Shown one piece after another: positions 37,696 to 49,989 of a stretch of 64,000 nt of DNA; within the stretch, counting starts at the first letter, position 1; every line of letters begins with the position of its first letter. Both the position numbers and the translations under genes were made by a program. The notes beneath the pieces are model-generated. The model was given only the letters and a program-made list of their open reading frames with translations. It had not been told where the DNA came from and did not search any database. Origin of the DNA: Trichinella spiralis (Eukaryota; Nematoda; Enoplea; Trichinellida; Trichinellidae); NCBI GenBank assembly GCA_000181795.3, contig CM012953.1, positions 6,060,750 to 6,124,749 on the forward strand, written 5' to 3'.

Positions 37696-38764
37696 TTAGA
37701 AATTTGCATTCAACTTTTCAAGATAAAATTCTTCAATCCATTCAAATGATACAGCCTTTTTGGCACATGATTTATGCCGCTTCATTGCTTTCAATGCGAC
37801 AGCAGAATTTTCACTGTAAAATGTTTCGATTCCATTTTGATTCACATCATTTAATAAAAAACTACCTAATATGACATGAAAAATAATTATTATTCATAAG
37901 TAGTATAATATATTATTATTATTATTATGCTCACTTTCACTAGTAAAAGTTTCCATTTCTTGTTTCGCTCGATGAAGCATGATTTCACGTCGCTGATAAG
38001 CTTTCAAACTTGCCGCTTTTTCTTTCAAATGTTTTTCAAATGCTTGCATAGCTTGGAAATGCAGTTTTCTGACGTCAGAAATGCACATATTCGATTTCTA
38101 AATATTCTTCTTATTAAAACAATATACAAGAAATGAAATACGGAAAAAAATATTTTTTATGCCATCATGGATACAAATAATTTTTTACTTACACCTCCAT
38201 CAGATAGTGTTAAATCAATTTTTTCTTGAAGCTTCGCTAAATTACACTCATTACTTTGTGGCCAATCATTTAAAGTGACGCATTTTTTCTTCAATTTAAT
38301 CCAATGCCGAATCTAAAGTTCGTAAACGTTTATTAAATAAGAAATAAAATTAATATATTCTCTTAAAAAATATCTGGATATTATTCTAAAGCTTATGGTA
38401 AAAAAAATTTTAATTTTTGAGATCAGCTATTTAAAATGTTGAATTTCAGTTAACAGAAAAAGAAAAACAAACATTTCGTTGAATAACTGCGGCGGCTTTT
38501 TCACATTTTTCTTTTGCTGCTTTGTCAGTCATGAAGGTTTTGAATTTTGATTGAATAACTTTAGCCGATCGATTTTGCACATTGAAAACAAGCTTCAGTA
38601 ACAATTCTAAATTATGCAAATAATTACTTTTTTAAATATGAAATATGCTTGTAAAATAAAATACCAGAAGGGAAATTCTCAAATTCAGCAAAGTGCTTTT
38701 TCCAATAATAATGATCATTCATGTAATTTTTAATATCTGTCGAATTATTTATAAAACTTTCCAT
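37696..38764 (-). CDS. IQ-motif protein of unknown function
   Basis: Five exons with consistent phases: 38665-38764, 38473-38606, 38193-38312, 37935-38097 and 37696-37865; 228 aa. Two calmodulin-binding IQ-like motifs lie near the N-terminus: SAKVIQSKFKTF and, spanning a phase-0 intron, AAAVIQRNIRHWIKLKKK. The rest is helical and charged (FEKHLKEKAASLKAYQRREIM) and ends FYLEKLNANF. I do not recognise an orthologue. IQ proteins of this size are often ciliary or sperm-related, but nothing in the sequence proves that. It lies about 1.2 kb from CHCHD2, divergently transcribed. Frame continuity over five exons makes it a credible gene despite its AT-rich composition. Confidence 0.7.
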
Positions 38765-39983
38765 TGCAATGCTTCATATATTTTCTGAACTAAACAATTT
38801 TCAGATTGAAACTTTTATATAATTATAATAATATGTTATTAATAAGAGTTCTTGTTGATAAAATGCCATAAATTATTAAAATATTATTTTAAATTAAAAC
38901 ACATTTAAAAACATAGTAAGCAGAAATTTTGTTTCACGGAAATTTAAAAATATCTACTACACAAAAAAATGTTTATAAATTTGCTTGATAACACTTATTT
39001 GTATCATTTCATTAAACTGAAAATTTAAGAATAAAATCTTAAATAAAAATGTAATTACGTTAAAAAAGTATTTACTGTAATAACAAGCTAAACACAACAC
39101 TAATTTTTTCACATTAATTTCTTTATGAAAACTGTATTTTATAATACAAGTTAGATTCGATTCTTACCACAAGAACTTCAGTTGTTAAACAGACAATAAC
39201 TAAAACTGGTTGTCACGGCAACATATGACATGGCATAATTAGGTTTTGCAATGCCAGTAAATTACGTAAAAAAAATTTTTTAAATTACTTCGCAAGATAT
39301 TTGTATTTATATAACAGTTGGAATATAATTTAATGACATTCAATGATTAATAAACGGCAATTAACAATAAAATCATCTTTTCTGAATTGTTTATTGAATA
39401 ATTGCGTAGCTTCCTTAATTATATAACATTTACTAAAAACCTTAATCGAATAAGAGGCTAATGCTTTGAATCATCTGTCTTTAAACATATATTTTTCAAA
39501 ATAGTACTTAAATAATAACGTTAACAAATACAGTAAAGCTAAATTACACATCACAGAACCTATTACAGGTACACTACACATGCTACTTATTACATGATAT
39601 GAAAGTTCAAATGCAACAAATTGATATTTTAACAAATTTGAATTTATAATAATATTTAAATAATTATTTCATTTCATATTTCAGTAAATTCGTTGCCTGA
39701 ATTGATAAATTAATAAATTTCCTAAACTGAAATAGATTAGTTTAAAATTTTCAAATTAAAAATAAAAAAAATTACCCAACTTTTAGTTTACCTATACTAT
39801 AAAGTTTATATTTACATGATTAAAAAATAAAATGATATTAAAGAGACTATAAAGTCAAATAAGCAGCAAAATCAAATAAATAACCTTTCTGAAAATTTAC
39901 AGTAACAGCGTTTTTACTTGCTCATTTATATGTCTTGATACTGTAGCAGACATAACGTCATTCTCTCATTTTCTTCGCGTAGA
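38765..39983. other. Divergent intergenic region between the IQ-motif gene and CHCHD2/10
   Basis: Contains both upstream regions; otherwise AT-rich with no recognisable element. Confidence 0.5.
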
Positions 39984-40654
39984 ATGCCACGTAGAAGTTC
40001 AGCTCGTCCGAGGTATGTTGGCTAATAAAAAATAACGCTTAATTTTCTGAAGCCTCTATATGATTATTTTTTAATCATGAACCGAAATTCTGTATTAACA
40101 TTGTCGTGTTAAAAATGCTTCTCAGTATAATTTAGCGGTCGAACTTTCTTTATAGACCTACTCCAGCTAGAGCGCCGGCGCACCGTCCTGCGCCTGCGCC
40201 TGCGCCAGCTCCTGCGCAACCGGTCACCGTTCCTGTGTCACCAGGTTCCGGGATTTTTGGTCAGATGGCTTCCACAGCCGCTGGAGTTGCTGTGGGTTCT
40301 GCAGTGGTAAGAGTTGTATTCCCTAATGATTATATTATTTGTAAAATATTAAGAAGTTTTGCTTCTGTTCAGTTTATTTTTTGAATTAGTCGCATCTATG
40401 AAATATCTTTTTTAATTTAATACTTTAATACCTTTTATTTTTATTAGGGACATGCATTGGGCAACTCGCTGACGAACGGCAGTTCGGAAGTCCCTGTTCA
40501 GCAACCTGTTTCAGCTCTGAATCAGCAGCCACTACAGAAACCCTGTGAATTTGAAATGATCCAGTTTTTAGAATGTGCGAAAAACAATGATTTGAATCTG
40601 TGTGAAGGTTTTAATCAGATTCTGAAAGAATGTCGATCACGTTACAACCTTTGA
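39984..40654 (+). CDS. CHCHD2: CHCHD2/CHCHD10 mitochondrial twin CX9C protein
   Basis: Three exons: 39984-40012, 40156-40306 and 40448-40654; 128 aa. The family order is complete: an N-terminal MPRRSSARPR targeting stretch, an Ala/Pro-rich segment, the conserved hydrophobic core GQMASTAAGVAVGSAVGHALG (split by intron 2), and a CHCH domain with two CX9C pairs (CEFEMIQFLEC and CEGFNQILKEC). These proteins are imported through the MIA40 pathway into the intermembrane space, act in cristae and complex IV function, and also act in the nucleus under stress. CHCHD2 and CHCHD10 are vertebrate duplicates, so this gene is co-orthologous to both. An acceptor-like TTCTTCGCGTAG ends two bases before the ATG. 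Confidence 0.95.
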
Positions 40655-41589
40655 ATATGCATCATTTTTGAACTTAGTAGTTTAAAAAAATTAATGTAAC
40701 TGCTTATTTTCAAAATTAGAAGCTGCGTGCTTGATTTCGCACTAATTTGATGCATAAAAAGAGGTTGTTAATTGTGTTTGCGTCAGAAATAAATGGACAT
40801 GCATTAGTTTTTATGATTGTCATTTATTTTCAAAATACATGAAAAGAAAGAATTTGTGTACTGTGAGTAATGCATAGAAAAATCATATTTCGGAAACATG
40901 AGTTTAAAAACAGCATATATATCGATCCTGTGAAATGTGGGCAAGCAATATGTGTGTATTAGAAATGAATAACACGTGTAATTAATTGTTCGAAGAGATT
41001 TCAATTTCATAAACTAATATAGGTTTAGCATCTTAAACGTGAATTTGGTAAAGGCGCTCTGATTCATTGCCGTCAGGTAAGTTTTAAGTGAATCAAAGCA
41101 ATTTAGTAGTTAATATAATAAATGTAGTATTAACATTCTTTCCGTTACAAAATGTACTCAAGTGGACTGTTGTATTTGGACTTGATTTCTTTTAAGCATA
41201 CTGTGTTTGTGAAGGAAATAATTGAAATGCTAATCAAAAACGATTAAATTGTAAACAAAACATTTTTAGTTTTCTCACGATGTTGCTTAAAAAATAAAAT
41301 ACAGGTTTAGCATCAGCAGAATGACAAATCATATATGAGCTTGCATTTCGTTTTCATTGCGCTATCAGTTTTTGAAATTTCTCCTATTACCTTTAACACA
41401 ATTCACTATCAAATGAACTATGTGTATACGAAAACATGCATTTTGTATAACTGAATATAACACATTTTCCCATCATTTTTATTGATTCATCATTAAGATG
41501 GAACATAAAAGAATAGTAATCTGAATAAAACAAGATACAGGAAAGATGACAACCTTTTATAAGCAAGAACTTCACTCGCATATAAGCAG
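40655..41589. other. Convergent intergenic region between CHCHD2/10 and DNAJA
   Basis: AATAAA at about 40788-40793 is a good poly(A) signal for CHCHD2/10. The short ORFs on both strands show no motif. Confidence 0.5.
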
Positions 41590-42840
41590 TTACTGGGGAT
41601 GACAACCAACAGTTGGATGATGATGATGATGAGCATCTTCTTGATCACTTGCTTCATCAGCTTCAACGTGTTCACGCTCAAATGCCGACATTGTTACTAC
41701 TTCTGCGTCCTCAGGCACAATTACGCTTTCTTTTGGAGGAAGTAATTTTTCCAATTTCTCAATTTTCTCCGGTAACAGACTACCTGGTTCTGGAAATTTT
41801 ACATCAAACATGATGATCAAATTACCTTTCTCAGTTGGATTCTTGTAATGCGGAAGACCTTCTTGTTCAATACATCTTAAATCACTCTGCTTTATCACTT
41901 CACCAGGCAGAGTATGAATATATAGTTTTCGATTGTCAAGCGTTGTAATTATCCTTGACATTCCACAAAGTGCTTCACTCAATAAAATCTCAATTGTCAT
42001 AGAAAGATGAACATCACTTTTCCTTTGAAATATAGGATGCTTCTGTTCATCTATTATTATAATCACATTTCCTGGTTTCATTCCAGGAGACTGATTTCCT
42101 TCGCCGTAGAATATTATCTTTTTTCCATCAGGTACCCCTTTATCAACATGAACTTCTATTATTTTCTTCTGTCTGATAACTTTCTGAGCGTTACACTCTT
42201 TGCAGCGATCTTTCGGAGCAATGATCTAAACAGAAATAATGAAATAACTCGACAAAAACAAATAATTTCCTACCTCGCCATTGCCACGACACTCACTACA
42301 GACACTCTGCACTTGCTGAACAATGCCTGGCCCAAGGTAACTCATTTTAACTTGATATCCACTGCCATTACATGTAGAACAGACGTTGAGAACACCACCT
42401 TCGCGGGTACCACGCCCTTCACATTTAGTACAAACTACATTCCTAGTAACTGAGAATTTCCGCACACTACCATTATAAATTTCCTCTAAAGTAACTGGCA
42501 TCTGGTGAATAGTATCGTCACACTGATTTTCCTGCGACCGATGACGACTACTAGATCGTCCAAAAAACATGTCAAAAATGTCCATCGGTGAGGAATAACC
42601 GAAGCCAGAACTGCCACCAGTTTTCAAAGCTTCTTCCCCACCTTCGTCATAAATTCTCCTCTTTTCTGGATCCGTAAGCACTTCATATGCTTGTGAGATC
42701 AATTTGAATTTCTCACCTTCGGCAGGATTTTTATCAGGATGATACTTGAGAGCCAATTTTCTATACGCCTTTTTCAATTCCGCCTCAGTACAACCGGGCT
42801 TCACTTCCAGTATGTCGTAAAATTTTGTATCTTTAACCAT
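41590..42840 (-). CDS. DnaJ (HSP40) co-chaperone, type I, DNAJA1/2/4-like
   Basis: Two exons, 42274-42840 and 41590-42225, give 400 aa. Order of parts: a J domain with HPD (residues 34-36, KYHPDKNP), a Gly/Phe segment ([20 protein letters not shown]), a zinc-finger domain with four CxxC pairs ([24 protein letters not shown] and a variant CKECNAQK), then the two beta-barrel substrate domains. DNAJA proteins deliver clients to cytosolic HSP70 and stimulate its ATPase. The C-terminus is VGCHPQ, a CaaX-type box (CHPQ) expected to be farnesylated, as in DNAJA1 (CQTS) and DNAJA2 (CAHQ). A five-His run precedes it. The only intron follows the third CxxC pair. An acceptor-like site lies 22 bases upstream of the ATG (42863). 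Confidence 0.95.
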
Positions 42841-44317
42841 TGTGAGTTGAAGTTCTCTGTGCCTAAATAAAAAAACATTTCAAATTCAAACCTGTGAAAA
42901 AAAAGATGCTCGAAACTTTCGCTCTAAGTAGTGTATCAGTCAGCGTTGAAAAATGAAAGGTAGAGAAGCTCCCAAATACTTGAGAGAATAACGAAGAATC
43001 ACAGAAAATGTAATGTATCACTTTCTTATGTTCAACAGTGAACAGATGGGCGAATGAATATTTTCTCAAAGCTACCACTCGGTGAAAGATAGTAAGAAAT
43101 AAATGGCACAAAGGTAAAACCAATCTATAGAACTTTCTAGAAGGTTATAGATGTTTACTGTAGTAATATGATGTACTATCATATGACTGAAAAAGTTTTA
43201 GATATTATTTTAGAAAATTTTATTGAAATAAATGTTTAATATCGTATAAAATTATCAGAGGTATTATTGATAATTGCTAAAAAATGTTGCGTGGATGTCA
43301 TATTTGTACATACAATAAAACTCTCATAATATTAGGAATGTTAGGTTTTCATATATTTAATTAAATATCTCGTGCTATAATGTTATGCATGTTGAATCTG
43401 AGCAATATGTATGCATAGACATAAAATGTTTTTGCTGCCTGAGTTTTATAGATGATAATTAATGCTATGTAAATTATGAAATAATTAATGTTAAAAATAT
43501 CATTAAATATATTGAAATTAATTGCCATTTATTTTATAAATTATTATTTTTACATATTATTAATTTTAGAATTTATTATTTTTAACAATAATCTTTGAAT
43601 CCGCATTGAGGAAGTTCTTAATTACGGTAATGCTCAAGTTTTATAAGCAAAAATGAATTAAAATTATATTTATTGAAGCTCATCAATTTGTTAGCAAAAA
43701 AGATATCTAAAAGTGAATTTTTTCATTTTTATTTAAAAAAATACATACATTGCAGAATATGTTGTCATTCTTTACTGATTATCAGCATAATACTGTAGTT
43801 AATAATTTAAACATTTTATTTCATTATAAAAGCAAAAGTATTTCAAGGTATTTTTTTACTAAAGCAGTATGTATGTTTTTTAACAAATTGATTTCAATAA
43901 TATTTTGTATTATAAATAACATATTTTTTCGCACTGAATCGTTACGTACAGAATGTTGTATTGCTTGCCCATTCAAAGGGTATAATATCGGTAAATTTTT
44001 GCCGTATTGATCAAGTAGAATTATTTTATAAATAACAGCATGCCAAACATATGTAAGTAATGTAAGTGCGTGTTAAATCTTGATATAAAAGTGGAAATGT
44101 GATGCAGGTACATTCTTGAGTGAATTAGAAGTGTATTGATTTTAATTGTGAAAATAATCAATGATAAAAAGTAATTGACGGCTTATTTTATTGCACAGAT
44201 GTAATTGAGTAGAAGCACTGATTATTTTAAAGAAATACTTGAAAATGAAATGCAACTTGTAAGTCAAATGGAATGATAAAAGCAACGTGTCAATGTAGCT
44301 TTTTAATGCTGTAAACA
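42841..44317. other. Intergenic region between DNAJA and the UNC-93-like gene
   Basis: The minus-strand ORF 42863-43123 overlaps the likely DNAJA upstream region and shows no motif. The rest is AT-rich with nothing recognisable. Confidence 0.45.
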
Positions 44318-47300
44318 TCAGAGTCTTCTTGTAGCCAAACTGCTGGGAGTGGCACTTTGACAGCGGCTGATATCAGAACTAGTAGAGTTGGGAGTATCTT
44401 TGCACATCTCGCTTAATTTACTTTTAACGCATGCCATTTTATGTTTTCCATGTTTCAGTCTGTTCTGAAAATAAAAAAAATTATATTTATATATGTATAT
44501 AATTGTTTTCATGGACAAAAAAAATCATTTCACCGCAATGTGATCCCAACTTTCGACAAATATGTAACCCACTATTCCGATTAAAAGAAATGACAATAAA
44601 ATGTACAATTTGATGGTCATCGGAAACAACGAGTGATAAATAAGCGCAATCAAAAAGCCAACAGATTCCCAAAGGCGATAATTAGCAACGGCAACTTCGA
44701 GATTTTGTTTAAATAATAATACCCACAAATCTGAAAGACAAAGATGAAAAAAAGAGCGAATGTGAAAAAGTGTGAAATAATTATTTTACCGTGGATTTGA
44801 GTATTCCAAACACCGTCTGCCATTCCCCAGGTTGCTGCGACAACGTAAAATATAGCAGTGTCCGCCGGGTTTGGAGGCCATATTAATAAAGTGAATATCA
44901 TCAGCATGTCCACGACTGCACCAAACATGAACAGTGGCATCCTTCCAAACAGTTGAATCAAAGGACCGAACAGTACTGAACAAATTGCGTTGCAGACACC
45001 AAAGCAGGTTAATATTGATCCAATGTGACTGATGCCTAAGCAACATCCGACATATCCCTAAATTTGAAAATAGAATTAATTTGAGTGTACAATGATTGAA
45101 ATTGGGCGTGATATTTGTACTTTGCTGAAATCGGCAGCTATGAACGCTTGCTCCATGCCGTTGAATATAGTGAGAGGAATGAGAAGAAGCGTGCGAGGCT
45201 GTTTGAGATGTTTGATTGTCGTTTTCCATACCTGGAAGAAAGCTTTAAAAAAGTGTTTTTTTAATAACTGAATTACTTCGAAATTAAATCTTGGCTTCTT
45301 TTTCGAATTGGATAAATCTTTGCGAAGCTGATTCAAAAACAGACTCAAAACCATCACCGAAACGACAGTGCAGCAAAAGTAGACGCCGCACAGAGAGCGG
45401 ATGATGGAAATCGGTGGTCGTCGAAGATTTTTAGCAGCCGTCGGCGACAAGTGAAAAGCGTCGATGAAAAATTGACCACAAGTGTTGTCAACGGCGTCCA
45501 AAAGCTGCGGTCGGTCCGGCTGATCGGCCAGGGCTGCTTCCAATATCCAAGACGAGATCAGATTGCCGAACACTTGACCAAGGTGGACGACCATGAAAAA
45601 TATCCCAAAAAAGCGGACCATCACAATGTTCGGCGATTCGAAGTTCAACTCGGCGTAGTGGATGCCGGTTTCGGTCAGGTATGTGGATTTGGCTGCCCAC
45701 AGTGGAGCCGACGCGAAGCCCATCGCCAAAGAGCCGGGTAACATACTGTACCAGGTGGTTCGGAAATTGATCAGCATGTACAGTGTGAACATGGACATGG
45801 ATACGATCATTGTCATTTTGCAGCCGATTCGATTGAGCAAATAGCCGGGCGTGAACAAGCACGACACAACGCTGCCCAAATAGATGCAGCTCAGAGAAAC
45901 CGCGCCCAAATTCTGTTCCGCGTTGATGCTGGTTTGCAAATTTTGCAAGCCTTGAAAAGCGGATACTTCGAACAGAAAAGCGACGCTTATTGTGATCAAA
46001 TTTCTCATCACGGTCCATTTCTCGGTTTCACGCTTTTCCAGCTCTTCTTCCGGAATCGAAGCCCGCAGCCTCTTCCTCAACTGTTGGCTTTTCCAATAGT
46101 CGTCGGCTGCGTCGTCAATGGTCGCCCGGATCCAGGCGTTGTGGTCCAAGCTGCGTAACGGTCTGCGTGCCGAAGAGCGAAACTTCGACGACCGTCTCTT
46201 CACATTGCCCGAACTTTGCATACAGTTTCTGCTTGCCAGCACTCTAGTAGAAGCGGACGGTTCGGCTACATCGGCAAAATCTTTCGGCACCAACTGACCA
46301 AACGGACCGTGGACTGGACAAGGTGGTTCGGTGGTCACTGAACTGTTAACACGCGAACCGTAATCACTAGCCGTCATGAAGCCATTGCTACTCTGGCTAA
46401 TGCTGTCCAACTGTGCAACGGTTCCTTGCTCAGTTTGAGATTTGGACTGAAATAAATTTCAAAATTAACTTCCTCCCCTATTTTTTTTATCTTCTTTTAT
46501 CTTGATATCCTTCATCATCGTATATAATCAATCTTATGCTTTAATCAAAAGTTATCCATCTGTCTATATCTAAAATAGATATATATATATATTTATATTC
46601 ATATTCATATTCATATTTATGTTTGCTCAATTTATATAAGAAATTGGTATTGTAAATACTTGAATACACTGTTAACTTTTCCCATTTTAAGCTATTGCTA
46701 GCTAAACTCTTCAAAATTTCAACTAATTGTTTCATCATGAACTAAAGTACAAAAAAAGAATAGCTGTTATAAATTTCATTTCACAAATTGACTTTATTCA
46801 AGTAAACACTCATAAAACACATTAAAGTAAATAAATAAATATTAAGCATGCATTTCAATATAAACAAATCGAAAACGTAATATCAAATTATGCTCAACGC
46901 TTTAAACTCTGTCTTTATTCTTAATGTATGAATTTAAAGAACACAAACATTCATAATCAATGTTCAGTATATTAGAATGTGTGAAATGTATCTGTTCAAC
47001 TCATACACCTCACCTATACATATGTTTATTATTTGATTATTAACTAACACATTTTTACAAACAATAAGTGTGCGAAGTAAACAATTATGCTAATAAAGAG
47101 TTATAATTTTATTTGATAATAAATCATTTCTTAATCAAAATAAACAACAGCCTTGGGTGTAATTTTTCTGAGAAGAAATGTAAATTGATTAAAATATCTA
47201 AATTATTCTTTCTTATTGTTAAAAATATTATTCGTTATATCATAGGATATTTTTTAATTTCTAAAAAATATATGTCGCAAATTCTCACCAGTTGAGAAAT

Positions 47301-47336
47301 GTCGTTTTCTAAATTTCCGGCATTCAACTCCAACAT
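44318..47336 (-). CDS. unc-93: UNC-93-like multi-pass membrane protein (two-pore K+ channel regulator family)
   Basis: Five exons: 47289-47336, 45121-46446, 44790-45057, 44534-44730 and 44318-44464. They join in frame to 661 aa, near the length of C. elegans UNC-93 (about 700). The first 16-codon exon (MLELNAGNLENDISQL) lies beyond an 842-bp intron and was found by phase matching. After a cytosolic N-terminus (about 130 aa) comes the family signature NLQTSINAEQNLGAVSLSCIY and membrane segments such as SCLFTPGYLLNRIGCKM, GSLAMGFASAPLWAAKSTYL and HIGSILTCFGVCNAI. The second half ends with a conserved WGMADGVWNTQ segment and four more hydrophobic spans. UNC-93 is a major-facilitator-like protein that, with SUP-10, regulates the SUP-9 two-pore K+ channel in nematode muscle; the vertebrate relative is UNC93A. 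UNC93B1, the Toll-like receptor chaperone, is a more distant alternative. The last exon is a Ser/Thr-rich cytosolic tail. Confidence 0.88.
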
Positions 47337-49989
47337 TGTCAGATCATTATTTCACAGCAGTATTTATTGTAAAAGGTGTTTTATGAAAAAGTTTTATTTT
47401 CAAATACGAAATCCGAAGAAACGAATGAGTGTTCAAATAATGAGCAAAGAGGAAAATTGAGAATTTGCAAGACGAAAGTCAATTGTAATTGGAATCAGCA
47501 TATGGCCATCAGTCAGAATGCCTGCGAATCCTGAAGCTGCTGACAGCGTTAAAATATTTGCAACAGATGTGTTAGTCTTAGCAAGCCAAGCGACTCATAA
47601 TGAAGAACAAACGAAGCAAATGACGACAAATTGTGAAGATGGGTATTTTTTGTGAACAAGTGAAAAAGGCAACGTCACGTTTAATGCCACGTTAATGTCC
47701 TCTTTTATGTTATCCAAAACTTATTTTTTTTACTCTTTATATATAAAGGCAACATTTGCCAATTTATAATATTCAATTTTGACTTGGTTCAAGTGATTGA
47801 AATAGTAATATTCAATGCGTTTTACATGTTTTGGAATTTCTTGAAAACATCTTCTAGCATTACTATTCTTAATTTGTCTGACTTATTTGTTCTTTTACAT
47901 TTTTTTAGTTTTGAGTAAACTTTTATCAATCAAAAATACCAAATGACGTTTTTAAGCAATACAACATACAGCTTTTATAATAACCATACGATTTTGAAGT
48001 AAACCTTACCTCCAATTATTGTTATAAATATATTTATTTATTTTTATTTATAACAATTTAAGTTTTAATATTGTAGATAATATCTACATGTAATAGCATA
48101 TGAACTATAATAATATAATGTAATATATTATATTAAATCATTTCAGAAGCGACTTTCTTTGAATTTGCATAATAACTAAAGCTGTCTCGCAAACTGCTCT
48201 ATATTTTTAAAAAATTTTGTAATCAGTCAATAAAAATATATACTTCGAAATACAATAAAATACGACTAAATCCTCCTTAATTGATAGATTTTTTAATTCT
48301 TCTTGTATTATTTGTCAGTAAAGCATGAAGATGTTTATATAAATCACATTCATACACTGCTCAGATTAACAGATGAAAAACTATTATATATCAAACTTGT
48401 GAAATATTACAAATAATATAAAAAATTATTAATGTTCAACACTTTTCTGTTCATATAGTACTGAGGATTTTTCAAGTGTATATTCAAGACCTTAAATTCA
48501 CTATTTATAAATGTAAATATAAATATAAATAAATATATATGTATATATAAGATAAAAACAAAAATTAATGTGATAAATCAAAAGTAGCAGAGAACTGATT
48601 TATCATTTGTCTCGTTACTAATGTTACGTCAAGCTTTCCAATTTGATTTTCATTTATATTCATTCAACATGTCGATAGCATTTGGCTCAGATGCTCTGCG
48701 ACGCAGCCGTTTTTGGGACTGAACATATAATACAGCAGAAACTGCTTAACTGTAGATAAAGAAAAGACAAATCTTGCCTAATTTTTGATTTTCTGCTTCG
48801 TATAATTTTTTGTAGTTTCCTCAAACATGCGAATTTTTATTATTTTCAATAAGCGTACCGGCTTGTTGATTTAATGCCAGTTTATGTTTTTGTTAGTTAT
48901 CGAGAGCAATCAAATCATTTTATTGATGCATCCATTTCATTAAAATTTAAATAAAAAACTTCAAAATTAATCTGAAACAGATGTTGATGTTTTCCGTTGA
49001 ACATTGCAAATTTGTAACTGAATTCTTCTAAAATGTTTTGAAAGTTTTAACCATTGAAGCCAAATGTAATGCGTATTACTGAAGTTGCCAGTGGCAATCA
49101 ACAGAAAAAAAAGAAACGGCGTAGCGCATCAAAATTATCTGCATTTGTAATTTGCTTATTTGTAAAATTAAAGTTGAACCATTTCTGATTCAAAAAAAAC
49201 TTAAACGTTAAAGCTTAGCGAATTCAAATTGTCGATTGAGAAATTTGAAAAATTTTCCGGTTATTTTCTTATTCATCAACTTCATGTCATATTATTCGTT
49301 GCTTTTTTGTAAAAATCCATAATGTTTTATAAATAAAAGCGAAATATAAGTGAATATAAATATTTTATAAATGTAATTATATAAATTTTAATACATTTTC
49401 AAATATAATTTTGAATAAAAATGAGCTGAGAAACAGATGCTATGAACATGGTCAACTTGTTGCACTTATACCTGTAAATGCAGAGACTTGCAAAATTAAC
49501 ATGTTTATTATTTAACGGCACCAATGATAAACAAAATGTTAACATGACATAGAAGCATTACAGGAAAATGAAACTGATAAAACTAATAAAAATACATCAG
49601 AAATAAAAAAATATGAAGCACACTGATCGTTCATTTTCAAATACATATCACATAAATTATGTAGGACCATTAGAGTTATGGCAAACCACCCGCCGTTTAT
49701 ATACTTGGAGCATTTACGTCGTAGAAAATTCAGATATAACAAGATAAATAAGATGAAAAAACATTTATGCAATATTTATGCATTTATGTTTATTTTTTGT
49801 TTACTAAAAAAATAAATGAAACGATAAAAAGTAACTTTTAAGGAAAAAGAATTCGATCACATTATTAATATTTACAATAAATATTTACAACACAGAAGAA
49901 AATCAAGTCTGTTGTTATGAATTACTGTACTGTTTCCAAATGATTTTGTGAATGGAATAACTTTTATTTTATAACAAGCAAAGTCTGCA
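47337..49989. other. Divergent intergenic region between the UNC-93-like gene and ZPR1
   Basis: 2.6 kb of very AT-rich DNA with only short ORFs. The minus ORF 49539-49772 has hydrophobic stretches but no exon partner or known motif. I see no element I can support. Confidence 0.45.

Noticed and set aside
42007-42453. Plus-strand ORF of 148 codons opposite DNAJA
   Set aside because: Crosses the DNAJA intron and shows no family similarity; antisense shadow.
45488-46018. 176-codon minus-strand ORF within the UNC-93-like exon, and plus-strand ORF 45451-45741
   Set aside because: Out-of-frame shadows of UNC-93 coding sequence.
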